From assembly GCA_002633025.1 (NCBI GenBank), contig NMRB01000210.1, positions 53,475 to 117,474 on the forward strand: 64,000 nucleotides of DNA, read 5' to 3'. Source of the DNA: Notospermus geniculatus (Eukaryota; Nemertea; Pilidiophora; Heteronemertea; Lineidae). The position numbers were made by a program, and so were the translations under genes. Positions within the stretch are counted from its first letter, which is position 1, and each line of letters begins with the position of its first letter. This document shows positions 51,975 through 63,452 of this stretch, in pieces. The notes beneath the pieces were generated by a model. It saw only the letters and a program-made list of their open reading frames with translations, was not told the DNA's origin and made no database searches.

Positions 51975-52807
51975 TGTCCCTCAGTACTTGTACCCTGCAA
52001 GCCCTCGTGACACCTTCTGTGGATGAATGAGAGCTGATTAGCTGTAACAATGGAGGTGAATGCCCCTGTCAGACACATCTGGTCGATTCATAGAAATGCA
52101 AGAACGGTTACCGAGGCCAGCGACAAAACCATAACCAACTATATTTGTGGCCTATATCTTCTAATCCTAAGGAATCCACGGACAACCGGTTTCATAATAG
52201 TCTTGCTGCGTTATTAATTTACATTATCCACGATCAATCCCACAATTCATCCCTCAATGCCGCCATGATGACATCACGTTCATAACCGTCGCGTTAACTG
52301 ACGGCCAATCGTTATGTTCAACAATACAAGTAGTTCGTAATGCCCACATATGGAGAAGTGATTTTCTTCGGCTCTGAATATGAATGCGGAAATGACTTTT
52401 ATTGAAGTGCGTTTTGCCGCGGAGATTTTTTTGCGAAATTAATGGAGGCGGCCGCGGTCTGTGGAGCATGAGTTGTGGACAGTATGGAAACTCATAACCG
52501 TATGTGCAATATATAAACAACGTATTGACGTCTTGTATCGAGCACTACACTGGTCTTGGAACACTTTCGAATATGTCTACCCAAGACATGAGAGAGCTTG
52601 ACTTGTTGAGTGTTGAAACATCAGCGTCTGAGGTTTGGGTTTGAGTTGTTGGTTGGATGTCTACTGACTGGGAGGGTTCTGGCTTGTCCAAGTAGAATCT
52701 CACATCACTGGCTGTATGCTGTTGTTCGAATGAGAAGCAAGCCCGCCCAACTCATTCGTCGCCAGCAAGGACTTCGGCACTTTTGGGCCACCATCCATCT
52801 TCACGTA
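51975..52807. other. No supportable gene
   Basis: No repeat or exon signals recognised. Confidence 0.45.
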
Positions 52808-53060
52808 TCAGCGGCCTACGATCGGGTCTCCGACTAGCAGTCAGAGGATCCCGGGTTCAAATCCCACTGGGCGTGAGACTTTGGGCAAGTCTTCTTGCCT
52901 CACTGGCTTCTCTCCACCCAGGTGTATAAATGGGTACTGGTCGGAAATGCTCGGATTGTAGCGCTGAATAAGCAGCTCATCTGAGTTCTACTGAAGGGTT
53001 TCAGGATAGACTGGGGTTAAAGTGTAAAGTCGGATGACACCTCTACTGTTGTTGATATCA
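52808..53060 (+). mobile_element. tRNA-derived SINE, family 5 (single head)
   Basis: GATCGGGTCTCCGACTAGCAG, then B box CCCGGGTTCAAATCCC and GCGTGAGACTTTGGGCAAG. The body TATAAATGGGTACTGGTCGG and GAATAAGCAGCTCATCTGAG matches the three-headed copy at 43100. Confidence 0.8.
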
Positions 53061-53089
53061 GACTATAAACCCAAACTTTAACTTTTTTT

Positions 53090-53290
53090 ATGATCACTTT
53101 GCCCTTTGACTATACGCTGAGCGACGATAGGACTGATTGGAAGGCTTGCGGGGCAAGATGTCTGCCACCTTACGTCAGAGAACCTGTTTATATTCTGCTC
53201 AAGTCGTCTTTAAAATTTGATGACGATAACTTTCTTTTGATAAGAATCCAGCAAGTCAACTTGAATTGTCACAACCATCGCGATCGAGTG
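53090..53290 (+). CDS. Candidate first exon, unassigned
   Basis: ATG at 53090 opens 67 codons (MITLPFDYTLSDDRTDW..., later YILLKSSLKFDDDNFLLIR) to a strong donor GTGGTAAGA (GT at 53291) in phase 0. Without splicing the frame runs to 53326. It begins right after the SINE, with a T-rich tract before the ATG. No domain recognised. Confidence 0.25.
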
Positions 53291-53326
53291 GTAAGACCAC
53301 AATTTGCATCCATCCATCCAATCTGA

Positions 53327-55361
53327 ACAGACAAACATTAATACGTCAATATTTGACGAGCAAATTTACAAACCGACCAATTTCAATCGATCATGATACG
53401 ACATGTGTTAGTTCTTTATTTCTCATTTGTTGTAGTGCAAGCTGATGTAGCACTGCTGATCCAGAAGTTTTTCTCCTGCGGCTAGTTTCAATATGGGGCT
53501 GGAGTTGTCTTCATGATAGTCAAAGTAAGCTTCTTGGAGCCTCTCCTCCTGAACGCAGTGGAGGCCAAGGCGTGCGTGTCTTCTAAGACTTGGATTGTTC
53601 CTGGCATTGGTGCTGCAGAGCATTCGTACGTTCCATGTCAAGCAAAGACCCCAAAGGGCCATGATGCATACATACTGATATTAGTGATGTATGTCTGTGA
53701 AGTCGAGACAAGGTTGATCAAGGTCATGACCGTTTAGTCAACGTGAACCTCTTGACGATATCACAGATCCCTAGAGAACGCAAAACAAGTCTCAGGATCA
53801 TGTTGCATAACTCGATTCCATTCATTCAAAGATTCTGCTAAATCGCACAATTCGCTTTACAGATGGTTGCCAAGCAACGCATAGGTTAGGGCATGGCTAA
53901 CACAACAGTGGTGACGATGTTCTGATGTAGAGTAGAAGAAATAAAGGTAGAATTGTACAAAATGTTATAAGCCTAATATTCCTTGGTAAAGGTGACAATT
54001 ATTCAAAGACTCTGTCAATGATGCAGGAAGAAAAAAGCATGGGAAAACGAATGGGAGACGTTCACATCAGAAACATTGTGCTGTTGATGTAATTCTTAAA
54101 GAAAGAGCAGAGATGTAATGGATAAGAGAAATAAAACACGCTTCTGTCTATCAAGTGAGATTCGTCTATTTTGCTGAACAGTCGAGCACAAAGGCTTCTA
54201 CACACTTGCCCTGATGCAATTTTCAGAAGTGCCTATTGTATGGAGGTAGCGTGGTGGAAAATAATAAAGGATTACAAAGCAAAGTGCAGCATGAATTGCA
54301 CAAGAATCTGTAGGCCTTTTGACAGCAAACATCTCTTCGTTCAAACATTGGTGCAACTGTATCAGATCTGTGCCAGTATCGGTGCCACGGGGATCATAGT
54401 CCCCTGGAATCTGGGTCCTGCAGTTCTAGTTCAACGAGAGTGGCTACAGAGACCACGACCATTCGAAACAGCCATACAGTAGCAGACTATTGTGTCCCGG
54501 ACTTGCATCCCCAGGACTCTCTCGTCTGGTACACCGGTATGGCACTGGCAGCCTTGGATGTGAAGACGAAATTGAGCAAACTTTCTTAAAATAGGAGGAA
54601 ACAGAACCCCTACCAGCACCACTACGAAAAAGACAACAAGATATGCATTGCACGTTTCTCCAATAGATTTCAAACAGAGGAAGAACTCTCCACAGATAGC
54701 CTAACCATTCCTCAGTCGCCTTGTCTAAATTTCAGATGTTTTTGCTCTCGACAGCTCCTCCATTTAATGCCAGACTTTCTCCTGGGTTCCGTGTGTAAAG
54801 AGATCCGTTTATCCTGGTCCCGATCGGAAAGAAATCGCTGGGTTACTGACGCTAAGTTTTTTTCTCAGATTGATTTCCGATTACAAGCAGCAGTACTTTG
54901 CCATGGATACGAAGCAAGTGTCGCGGAACTTCGTTTTCAATGCCATGGGTGACAGGGTTCAAGAGTGGTGCAGGGGAACTTGCAGTCCTTTGCTCAGTTG
55001 TGTGCAAATAGCCCTTTACATAGATACAGGGCCAAAATGATTATTAGTGAAGCCTCTCCGTTGAGATTGACTGTGATTGACAAATGTCCTCAGTTATTTG
55101 AAAAGTGTCCCTCAGTGTCATAAAAGGTGTAAATGTCGTTTAATCCTATGGAACAGGGTAACAAACAGCTGCCTAGTAGTAGGCTTTTGGGGTCAGGGGT
55201 AGGAGGCCAGGTATCAAGGGTTGTGGGATAGGGGCCAGGGGTTAGGATTCAGAGTTGACGGCATTCACGTCTTCAGCCTCAGTGTCACAGTCATAAGGAA
55301 TAGAGGCGGACAATTTCAGATTTACTGTTCCAAAAGAAGCGACGACTCTGTTGTATATTTA
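53327..55361. other. No confirmed gene
   Basis: A minus frame at 54431-54673 has one strongly hydrophobic segment (NAYLVVFFVVVLVGVLF) that would be a membrane anchor if real, but it lacks an ATG. A 103-codon plus frame at 54171-54482 is unsupported. Confidence 0.35.
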
Positions 55362-55465
55362 GGGGGTGCTAGTCTCGAGCCTAACATCAGGATTTTGCTC
55401 AACGGAAGAACGCCTGCCTTGCACGTGAGAGATCCGGGTTCGATTCCCGCTGCAGTCTGCAGCAA
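55362..55465 (+). mobile_element. tRNA-derived SINE, family 2
   Basis: GGGGGTGCTAGTCTCGAGC, AACGGAAGAACGCCTGCCTTG, B box GATCCGGGTTCGATTCCC, then TGCAGTCTGCA. It pairs with 817-906. Frames on both strands here are spurious. Confidence 0.75.
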
Positions 55466-56284
55466 CCTGCTCTTTAACAGCTACGTGAGCAGAATCATGA
55501 ATCAGAAAATTCCAAGGGAGAGATATTCCTCGGAATGATTGGCGATATGATTGACACCTGATAAAATATGTCACTCTCACACCCCAACAAATCAGGTTAT
55601 TTCCTGGCTTTAAATAACTGTCTACAGGATCGCACACCTCGCCGAAATCAATTTCATCAATGCTGGCAACGCCTTCACGCACATAGACTGCATCTGATGT
55701 ACACCTTCACCAATCAAGTAAACTTGGTTGCAGTCTGTTTCAATCCAAGTTGGACTCATCATGTGTACATTGTGTTCAAGGATGTGTACAATATACATTA
55801 AGGTAAATCCTTTTTTGTGCCCATCTCCTGTCAATGATGCTCTTCGGGGCTGGTTGCTGAGCTGCAACATGACGAAATGAATGTCAGGTCAGAAAAAGTG
55901 CCGCCTTTCGGTAGTCGGCAAACGTTGGCTTTAACCTTTATCTGTCGTCCCCTTAGGGGTTACTTCCCGTGATTTAAACAACGCACAAAAGTGAGATGGT
56001 GTTGTAATTCTTATCTAAGCTTGGCATTTAGAGGAAAGACTGTTCTTAAAAGCATCTTAACACTTTACTGATTTGCTATTGTAGATGTAAATGCCTCCGC
56101 ACGCAAAGGTTTAGTGCTAAACACAGCATAAAATGTATAAGGATGGAGGCCTTAGTTTCAGATCAAATGCACTGCGAGACCAATGCATAGAGAAACACAG
56201 TGCCTTCACCAGGATTCAGCTTGGGACCCAAACTCCTCTGCAGTGCCGTGTCATTCCACATTTTATGATGCTCAGTAAGGTGCA
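55466..56284. other. No recognised feature
   Basis: Frames of about 80 codons on both strands near 55568-55870, unsupported. Confidence 0.45.
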
Positions 56285-56372
56285 ACCGTCTGACCCCTGC
56301 GTCGGAGATTAATTGGGACCTTCAGTACCCAAGCCCAATGTTCTACCACTCTGCTATAGCGAGATGTCAAAC
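56285..56372 (-). mobile_element. tRNA-like SINE head, family 9
   Basis: Minus strand: CTCGCTATAGCAGAGTGGTAG (A-box TAGCAGAGTGG) and ACATTGGGCTTGGGTACTG, with a weak B box after it. Only one copy seen. Confidence 0.4.
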
Positions 56373-56631
56373 CACTAACACCCTCCCACAGCAGGGGTCT
56401 ACCTCGCTCCTCTTCATCCATTCACCCAAACTTTGTGTCAAGCGTATGAAGAACAAGACCAAAGCCCTGCTATGGGAGAATGAACCACTAGCTGTAGGCT
56501 AGTATGGACATCTTTATGTTTCACTATGGATACAAGGCGAACATCGATTTTACAGCCAATGTTATGGTTTTGATCTTAGTTGGCTCCATGTGACAAGTGG
56601 TAAAGTACATCGCTTTCTGACACTGTTGGTT

Positions 56632-56770
56632 TCTCCAATGGGGAACCCTATAACGTTTTATCCCGACAGGTTGGCGCTGAGTGGCTGTACCAGTTGAAAA
56701 CAGAGCAAAGCAATGCGATGTCGCTGCGTCATGATGTCCTTGACGCAGAGCAAAATGGACGAGACGTCGG
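56632..56770 (-). repeat. Dispersed GTCATGACGTC repeat, copy 2
   Basis: CCCTATAACGTTTTATCCCG, ACAGGTTGGCGCTGAGTGG, CAGAGCAAAGCAATGCGATG, TCGCTGCGTCATGATGTCC, TTGACGCAGAGCAAAATGG. Its reverse complement aligns with 63340-63452; 39945-40050 matches in the same direction. Confidence 0.7.
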
Positions 56771-58465
56771 GAAAAGGTATGCAACTCGAAGACCAATGTT
56801 TCCAACATTATCTATTTAGGAACCCACTCACAATGTTCCACGAGACAGCAAGACTTTGCGCTTCACGAATCAGACAGATTTTACATCATAGCCCACCTTG
56901 GCAGCAACCCGGATCCCCGATCATTTTTTTGATCTACTTTCACCCTCGATGCCACCTGTGTGGGATGCTTTTAACAGCAACCTACGCCAAAGAAGAGATG
57001 AATTGAAAAGCATGTGCAACTGCAACTGTGATTAAGCGTAACGGACACGGGAATGTATTTGTACTCTAGTGAACACTGCTGTTCTTTAGATTTTTATTCA
57101 TGTAGGAGTTCAGAAGACGTTCAAGTCTCAGCCCCACTTTTTCTCTCTTCTCTCTCCCATCCCTGCTTTGAAAGACTCAAAACAAGAGGCTGCTCGGCCT
57201 AGCTGTCAGCTGACATGATTGACCTACTTTCATCTTGAAGTTCCAGGAAAATGAAGAGCCAAACGTACCAATAACTAAAAAAGCAAACTAGAAAACCCTA
57301 TAAATAAGTGTAGGCTGCACAAATTATGCCATTGCATTCCCATTAACCTAAATGCTAAATTAATGCAACATTATCTATTTTTGCTCCAAGTCACAATATT
57401 TCCTGTGACCACGTCACGAACAGCTCTTAAAACTGACAGCCTACAAGAAAAAAGGCGAAAAATCAATGTCAGGAATGGAGAAGTTGCACGCTATCCCTCA
57501 TCCAGTCATCGAGGCCATAACTTATTCCTGAATCACCCAAAAGAAAAACCGACACGACATTGATGGCCAGATTATTGAGCAAACGGTAATGCTTTCTTAA
57601 TTGGTTGACGGTAGTAGAGAATGTCGAAGTGCACTAAATTCCGAACTGTAGGGAGGAGAAAAGGCATAAAAGTGGATTCACACTTCGGCTGCACTACGTT
57701 GTCCGACGACGAACTTTTTGGTCATCTTGTTGTGCGACGACACCATCAGACAACAAAGATTCCAAGTTGACTGAAGCTCAAATTCAACGATGGCTTGGGA
57801 TGCTGAGTTACATCAAGGTCACAAACGTCTTCTGTGTCGGATATCACTAGAAATACGACCATCGTTGCTCAATCAAAGTCAAATCCCACCTTAAAGTGGA
57901 TTGTTCGCGTCTGTCCAAAGTGAACCAAAAATAATAAAACAACCCGTTTAATTCGTAACAACAACTGGTAAATGCATTGCGGCGGTGGCTCCAGAAACTC
58001 TACAGTCGAATATTTGACTCAGCACGAATTACTAGTAAGTCGCATTGAGAAAACAAACGGGACACTTTTAGATCAGTCGGGCAGTGAACCCACCAACTTC
58101 GTACAGTAAAAGCAATGAAAGTAATATTATGACGGCAGTTTTTCATGAAGAATATGGCAAGATAAAAAAGAAAAAAAACCGCTATTATCAGCACTTCGCC
58201 AGGTGAACTGAGGTGATTACTGGATTCAAAATCCAATATTCCCATCAGCAAATGAGGATTTTTTTCCAATATGACGAAATTTTATTGACGTGAACGATTT
58301 TTTGTCGAGGAGACGGCCTTGGGTGACAGACATAGTTTGGAAAGGAATGTTTTCATGTTGAAGGATGATATAGACAGGACAATCCTGCAGAAATGTCCAT
58401 TGGAAGGTATTCTTCATCGTCATCCTCCTCCCCACATCTGACCAGCCCAAGCTGACCAACCCCAA
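56771..58465. other. No recognised gene or repeat
   Basis: AAAGTGGATTCACACTTCGG at 57669 and TTAAAGTGGATTGTTCGCG at 57893 are similar direct motifs. Frames of 66-97 codons lack support. Confidence 0.45.
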
Positions 58466-58502
58466 CCAAAGCAGAGCCAAAGCATTATTGGCCCTAAGAA
58501 TA
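58466..58502 (-). mobile_element. SINE family 4 tail fragment
   Basis: AGAGCCAAAGCATTATTGGCC, CTAAGAATAGAAGAG matches the tail of the 24292 copy (GAAGCCAAAGCATTCTTGGCC, GTATAGAAGAG). Confidence 0.6.
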
Positions 58503-58639
58503 GAAGAGGTCAAGTTAAGTCTCTGGCTGAAGTATTTACAAGATGGCAGCAATGGCAGCCATCTTGAATACATTATAGAGATGACCAATGAGAGGAAAGT
58601 GTGTAAAGCTGCCTTACAAGACATTGTCAAACTACACGT

Positions 58640-58763
58640 AGGGCCGTATTCTAGAAGCGTCCTTAACTCTAAGGTTTACCTTAGCTCTTGTTTGCAGGGC
58701 AGAATAGGCTACAAAAGGTTAAAGTGGACCTTAGAGTTAAGAGGCTTCTAGAATACGGGCCCT
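58640..58763. mobile_element. 124-bp TIR element with TA flanks
   Basis: AGGGCCGTATTCTAGAAGCG and CTTCTAGAATACGGGCCCT end the element; TCCTTAACTCTAAGGT and ACCTTAGAGTTAAGA pair further in. TA lies on both sides, as for Tc1/mariner-type miniature elements. The overlapping 87-codon plus frame is not a gene. Confidence 0.8.
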
Positions 58764-60119
58764 AATCAACTAGGGTTGCATGCTGTAGCATTTTCTAGTT
58801 GAGAGATGGATCTTTCCTAATCAGATGACCTCATCTCTGAATGGAGCAGACTTTCTTAACCAGCAGCTGGTGCATTCATGGACGCCAACTAGTACACACT
58901 AGTAGCCTACATACTTCACTGTAAACACGACCAATAAGTAGATAAAAAAACCCCTGCTGCTGTCACTTATTGTTACGTTATTGCACGCGGCCATTATTTC
59001 TCTATTGATTAGCTGGTCGCAGATGAACTGGTAACAATGCTAAGTACCAAAAGGTGCAAAATGTCGACAATACATCAACTTCATCTGTAGTGATATCACG
59101 AACCAAGATCCAGGGGCCTTATTCAGAAAACCTCTTGACAGGCTCTTTTCATGCTGTGGTTTCCTTGCTTCCCACGCAATTTTTAGAGGCCTTTTTTGAT
59201 AGTTGCAATGTCAACTTGATCTGGTGCGTTGTAAGATTGAAGGAACATGGCTGCCTGTGAACAACCATCCAGTAAAGCTAGGGGCACGCAGACGAAAAGT
59301 GCTCAGCTGTATTTGGGACGTCAGTAGGTCGTAGTCAAGTCGGCTGTGACTCTGATATCACTGCGCAACTGTGTGTGGCTGATCCCTCAGCCATTTTCAA
59401 AACCCTCATTTGGAATGCCTGTGCGCATGTGCATAACATCCTCGTAAAAAATGGCCGCAATAAAAACACATGACTGCCATTTTGAGTCATGTGATCTAAA
59501 GACGCTATGTGCTTGGCGGCATTGTGAGACAGTGCTTGGTAGCGAATAGCGACGAGCCAGGAGGATTGGTTCCCACCAAAACGTTCCATCCCTATCCAAC
59601 AGTTAAAGCTAGTGAGAAGACAGGCAAACTGTCAATTAACAAACGTGTTGCAAGTCTTGTGAATTTGCTCTCTGAACCAGTCAGACTTAATAGAATAGTT
59701 AAAGCATGCGAGTGGACAGGCAACCAGTCATTTTACAGACTAGTTCCCTAGAAGCCATGGTCTCTGAAACCAGACTCAAAAAGAACATTCGCCTAGACGA
59801 TTTCTTCTTGTAACTTTCACCAAAAGTATTTTGATTTCACCCGAACGCCCCAGACAGATTACAGCCACCACAGAAGCAGACTACCTGTATCCACAGCAAC
59901 TGCTGGGCGAAGATAAAAGGACTATCGACTTTCACCAGGTGTGCGTTCATCGCCTTCTACAATCGGTAAATTTCTTTACCATAGAGCCAATCATAAGGTG
60001 ATTGAATGCATAGAAAAGAAAAATAAAAACATTCACGTTTATTACTTTTTTTCAATTATACTATTGCTACCGGTACATTGTTTTGACTTGTGTAAGGTGC
60101 CGACGGTGTTGGCATCTTC
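58764..60119. other. No recognised gene
   Basis: GGGGCCTTATTCAGAAAACCTC at 59113 looks like one end of a TIR element related in form to 58640, but no partner end was found. Confidence 0.4.
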
Positions 60120-60760
60120 TTGGATGGTGAAACAGAAGGTTTGTTCAAGGAATATTTACCTTCTCCTACTTAACAGAAATCAAGAGAGGATGTAGCGAGT
60201 TTAGGATTTTTGGAAGAAGCGTCCATTTCTCCAAGCTGATGGGTGAAATGTGGGGTACGTACACGGAATTTTTGAGAAAACCACTGGCACGAGGTAAAGA
60301 ACATTTCTTTTATGAATTTCTAGCTTTTACTGCTCAACAGAAATACAAAGGGCAGAGGAAGGAGGACTTATGAAAGAAGTGTCCATGGATCTGCGCTGAA
60401 GGTGAAATGTGGTGTATAAGGGCGTGTAAGCTCTGAGAAAACCATGAATTATGGGAATTTGTATCGCTGAATTTTTAGCTTTCTTTGCTCAATGGAACTA
60501 CACGTAGAGAGGAAGTAGTGAAAGGAAGATCTTGGAAAGTATCTGTTTCTTTAAGTTTCTGGAAGAAGTGTGGGGTGTGAGGTTTGGAGAAAACCATCAG
60601 TTAAAGAAAGTTTCTTCTCCAAGTTCTAGCTTTCCTGCTCCCTGGAAATAGAGAGGGGGTGTACAGACACAAAGATCTGGGAAGAAACTTTCTGCCTGTA
60701 CGTTCAGGGAATTGGAAGTGGCAGAGGAAGTTTTGAGAAAATGTTCAATGGAATAACATC
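60120..60760 (+). repeat. Degenerate tandem repeat, 147-176-bp period, about four copies
   Basis: Each unit carries TCTAGCTTTNCTGCTC, AACAGAAATACA or a variant, a purine-rich GAGGAAG stretch, GTGTCCATNTCT, GGTGAAATGTGGGGT and GAGAAAACCA. Landmarks lie near 60161, 60337, 60485 and 60632. Strongly diverged. Confidence 0.55.
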
Positions 60761-61949
60761 TCTGTCTGTCTGGTAAGTTGATCCTATGATCCTTGCCTGA
60801 ACGAATCACTGGAGCGAAGAAGATCTGTCAGAGGTGGAGATCAAATAAATATTTCCCAGGTGTTGTCTGAGTGAGTCCAACTTTGCTGTGGTAGTGGAAA
60901 ACAAAGAGGTACATGTCTTTTCCATCACGGTTTCAACTGATTCCTTTGAAAAATACTACCCCCCCCCCGTGCCGCCCCCAGGCAGGCTGTGAAAATTGTG
61001 GTGATGAAGTAGAGAGAAGGAACTTGCATCGTCTTAGCCAACCAGCATAATGTTCTTTGAAGAACACCTCCTTGGGCGTGCTAAGAAAATTGTCCTTGTC
61101 CTTGCGATACCGTATCCTGTTTCTCTCGGCAACAGTTCCTGTGAGCTGTTGATGGCATTTTGCCGGTAGACAGCCAAGGCCATTATCACCATCCCCTGCG
61201 GCTTACAGTACGTTTGTCTCTGTTTCATACACCATCCATGATGACATCATTACCTGTACATTCAACAGTATTAATATGACATATGACAGTGTCCAGGTGG
61301 TGGAATTTTTTTCCCAACCTGTTGGATTGTACATTTTGTAGTTCCTATTATAGGTGCGAGAGGGACACTTCTTCACGAGTAGAAACACTTTTTCAACGAG
61401 CGTGGGGGTTGATTATGTCATGACAAAGATGGTGAATCTCTTTGGCAGTGCAATCTTTCTCCAGGTACCGCAGTTCACTCCTGCTGTAAATTTCTTTGCC
61501 CCAAACTGTCCAGTAACGCCATATTTGGCACGCGGCTCATAACTCAGCATTTAATGTTTTTATATCGCTGCCCAGCACCGACAGCGGCAGACCCCAATCA
61601 CGATAAAAACGACAAATATTAATCATTTGTTAAACGTGTCCATGAATGAACGTATTGCAAGATAATTTTTATGATCGAGTTGTGCGCTGATGATGATCAT
61701 GTCAGCGTTGAGATCGGCCATTGATATTGGACAGAACAATCAAGACAACAAGGCGTGTTTGTGGGCAGTGACATGATTCCCGAGATGGATCAATAAATCT
61801 ATTGGAGGAGAATGGACCGTATGTGGTGTCAATAATCTAAAATGTCATCAAAAATATGGCCAGTACGACCACAATCACATTATAGGATGCTTGTTCATGT
61901 TGGTTAAATCTGGGCTGGTTGCCTACGACCTTCGTCAGTGTGTGTGGTG
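60761..61949. other. No recognised gene
   Basis: A run of ten C is at 60960. CAGTTCACTCCTGCTGTAAATTT (61469) belongs to the SINE-tail-like motif shared with 41930 and 47186. Confidence 0.45.
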
Positions 61950-62087
61950 ATAGAGGGAGTGAGCATATGGGGTGGGGTGGGAGAGGGGGAGAGGGGAGGG
62001 AGAGCGGAGGGGTGGGAGAGCAAGAGCGGAGGGGAGGGCAGGTCTGGGAGAGGGGGAAGGGGATGGAGACGGAGGGGGAGTGGAGAG
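61950..62087 (+). repeat. Polypurine G/A tract
   Basis: About 130 bp that are almost all G and A on the plus strand, with many GGGG and GGGAGAGGGGGAG blocks. Such mirror-like polypurine DNA can form triplex (H-DNA), and the G runs could form quadruplexes. The frames over it (91 and 95 codons) are compositional. Confidence 0.8.
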
Positions 62088-62386
62088 CCAAGGTGAGTGC
62101 CAAGAAGCAGGGGCGCAAATTCACTACAAAAAATCAGATTAAAGGGGTGAAATATCTGGCTTTCACATTAACCACACAACAGCTGTTCCCATAAATATTA
62201 TGCCTATTGCATTACAATTATTGGTCCGTCGACCGTGCTGGGTTTTGACAGACGTTCCCGCGGTCGATCAATTCAATGAACACCAAGTTTAAAGTAAAAA
62301 TCAATTGAAATAGAAGTGGAGCACATCTGGTTCAATTAATCATTATTATGGTTTGAAGCAGGATTTCGCTGAACAGGGATTTCAAA

Positions 62387-62542
62387 TCGTTTCCATGACG
62401 TAACATCGCTCTGTTGGGTTGTGCGTCTTGCCCACCGTTTTTGCGTCATGACGGCGTCAGCAACGCATTTTGCTCCCCGGCTTTGCGTCATGATAACAAC
62501 GTTGGCAATGGCGGACATTGTTGAGTTACGTCCTGGAAACGA
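62387..62542. mobile_element. 156-bp TIR element
   Basis: ATCGTTTCCATGACGTAAC and GTTACGTCCTGGAAACGAT are inverted repeats (18 of 19). The interior has TTGCGTCATGACGGCGTCAG and a second TTTGCGTCATGA, related in motif to the 39945/56632/63340 repeat. Confidence 0.75.
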
Positions 62543-63339
62543 TGAAGTGGATACGAGTCAGGTAGCTAAATCCACTTGATGGAAGGGAGGTTTTAATATG
62601 TAGTTTATTCAGGGAATTAACTGCAACTCGTCAACTCGTGATAACAGACCACTGAGTTGACATCAAATGTTGACTTAGTTTACTTTAATGTCATGAACAG
62701 ACTTTGATAGGCTACAGGTAGCAAAGTGACAAAAATCAACATTGGCTTTATTTATATGATTTATTTGAATACAACAGGCCACCTGGTTTACATGAAATTA
62801 AAAAAATTGCAAAAAATGTTTTTCTGTTTGGACAGCTGTTGCAAGACTGATTGAATTTCACACAACTGATCAAGACGACTATTTATAACTTGATTTTTAA
62901 AAAAAATGTCGATCAAAATGACGGAGTGGATAATTGGCACATTATGTCACTGGTCAAAAGTTCAATGTTTCCCTTTACTTCCTGGTTGGCTCTCAACACC
63001 ATTTTGTAGGGATGAATTGATGAAGCCAGCAGTCACCTGGGCTTTTCAATTTTTTCCCAACTGTGCATACTCATTATAACTATCGACCATTAACTGGCCA
63101 AAGTATTGATTTCTTTCGACGGATATGAACATGACAGATGGGGTAAGAACGACAGACGGTCCGCAAACTCTGCTTGAAAACAACTGTGGCATTGAAGATT
63201 GATTTTTCAACACTACAGCAGACTGGAGCAAAATAACATTGAAATGTGGAGGAAGGTGTAGACAGATGAATGAAATGGCCACTGGCACATCATGGTCCTC
63301 AAGTGGTAATGAGGAACGTGTGGAAGTCTCAGTCCATGT
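62543..63339. other. No recognised gene
   Basis: AT-rich around 62720-62930; nothing else seen. Confidence 0.45.
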
Positions 63340-63452
63340 TGCACTGCGTCAAGGACGTCGTGACGCGACGACATTGCGTTGCTTTGCTCTGTTTTTGACG
63401 TCTTCGGTACAACCGCTCGCAGCGCCGCCCTGTCGGGTTAAAACTATGCCAG
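63340..63452 (+). repeat. Dispersed GTCATGACGTC repeat, copy 3
   Basis: GCACTGCGTCAAGGACGTCG, TGACGCGACGACATTGCG, TTGCTTTGCTCTG, CCTGTCGGGTTAAAACTATG. It is the reverse complement, with changes, of 56632-56770. Confidence 0.7.

Noticed and set aside
54431-54673. Membrane-anchor-like minus frame
   Set aside because: A single hydrophobic stretch, non-ATG start and no cysteine or glycan pattern that supports a real protein.
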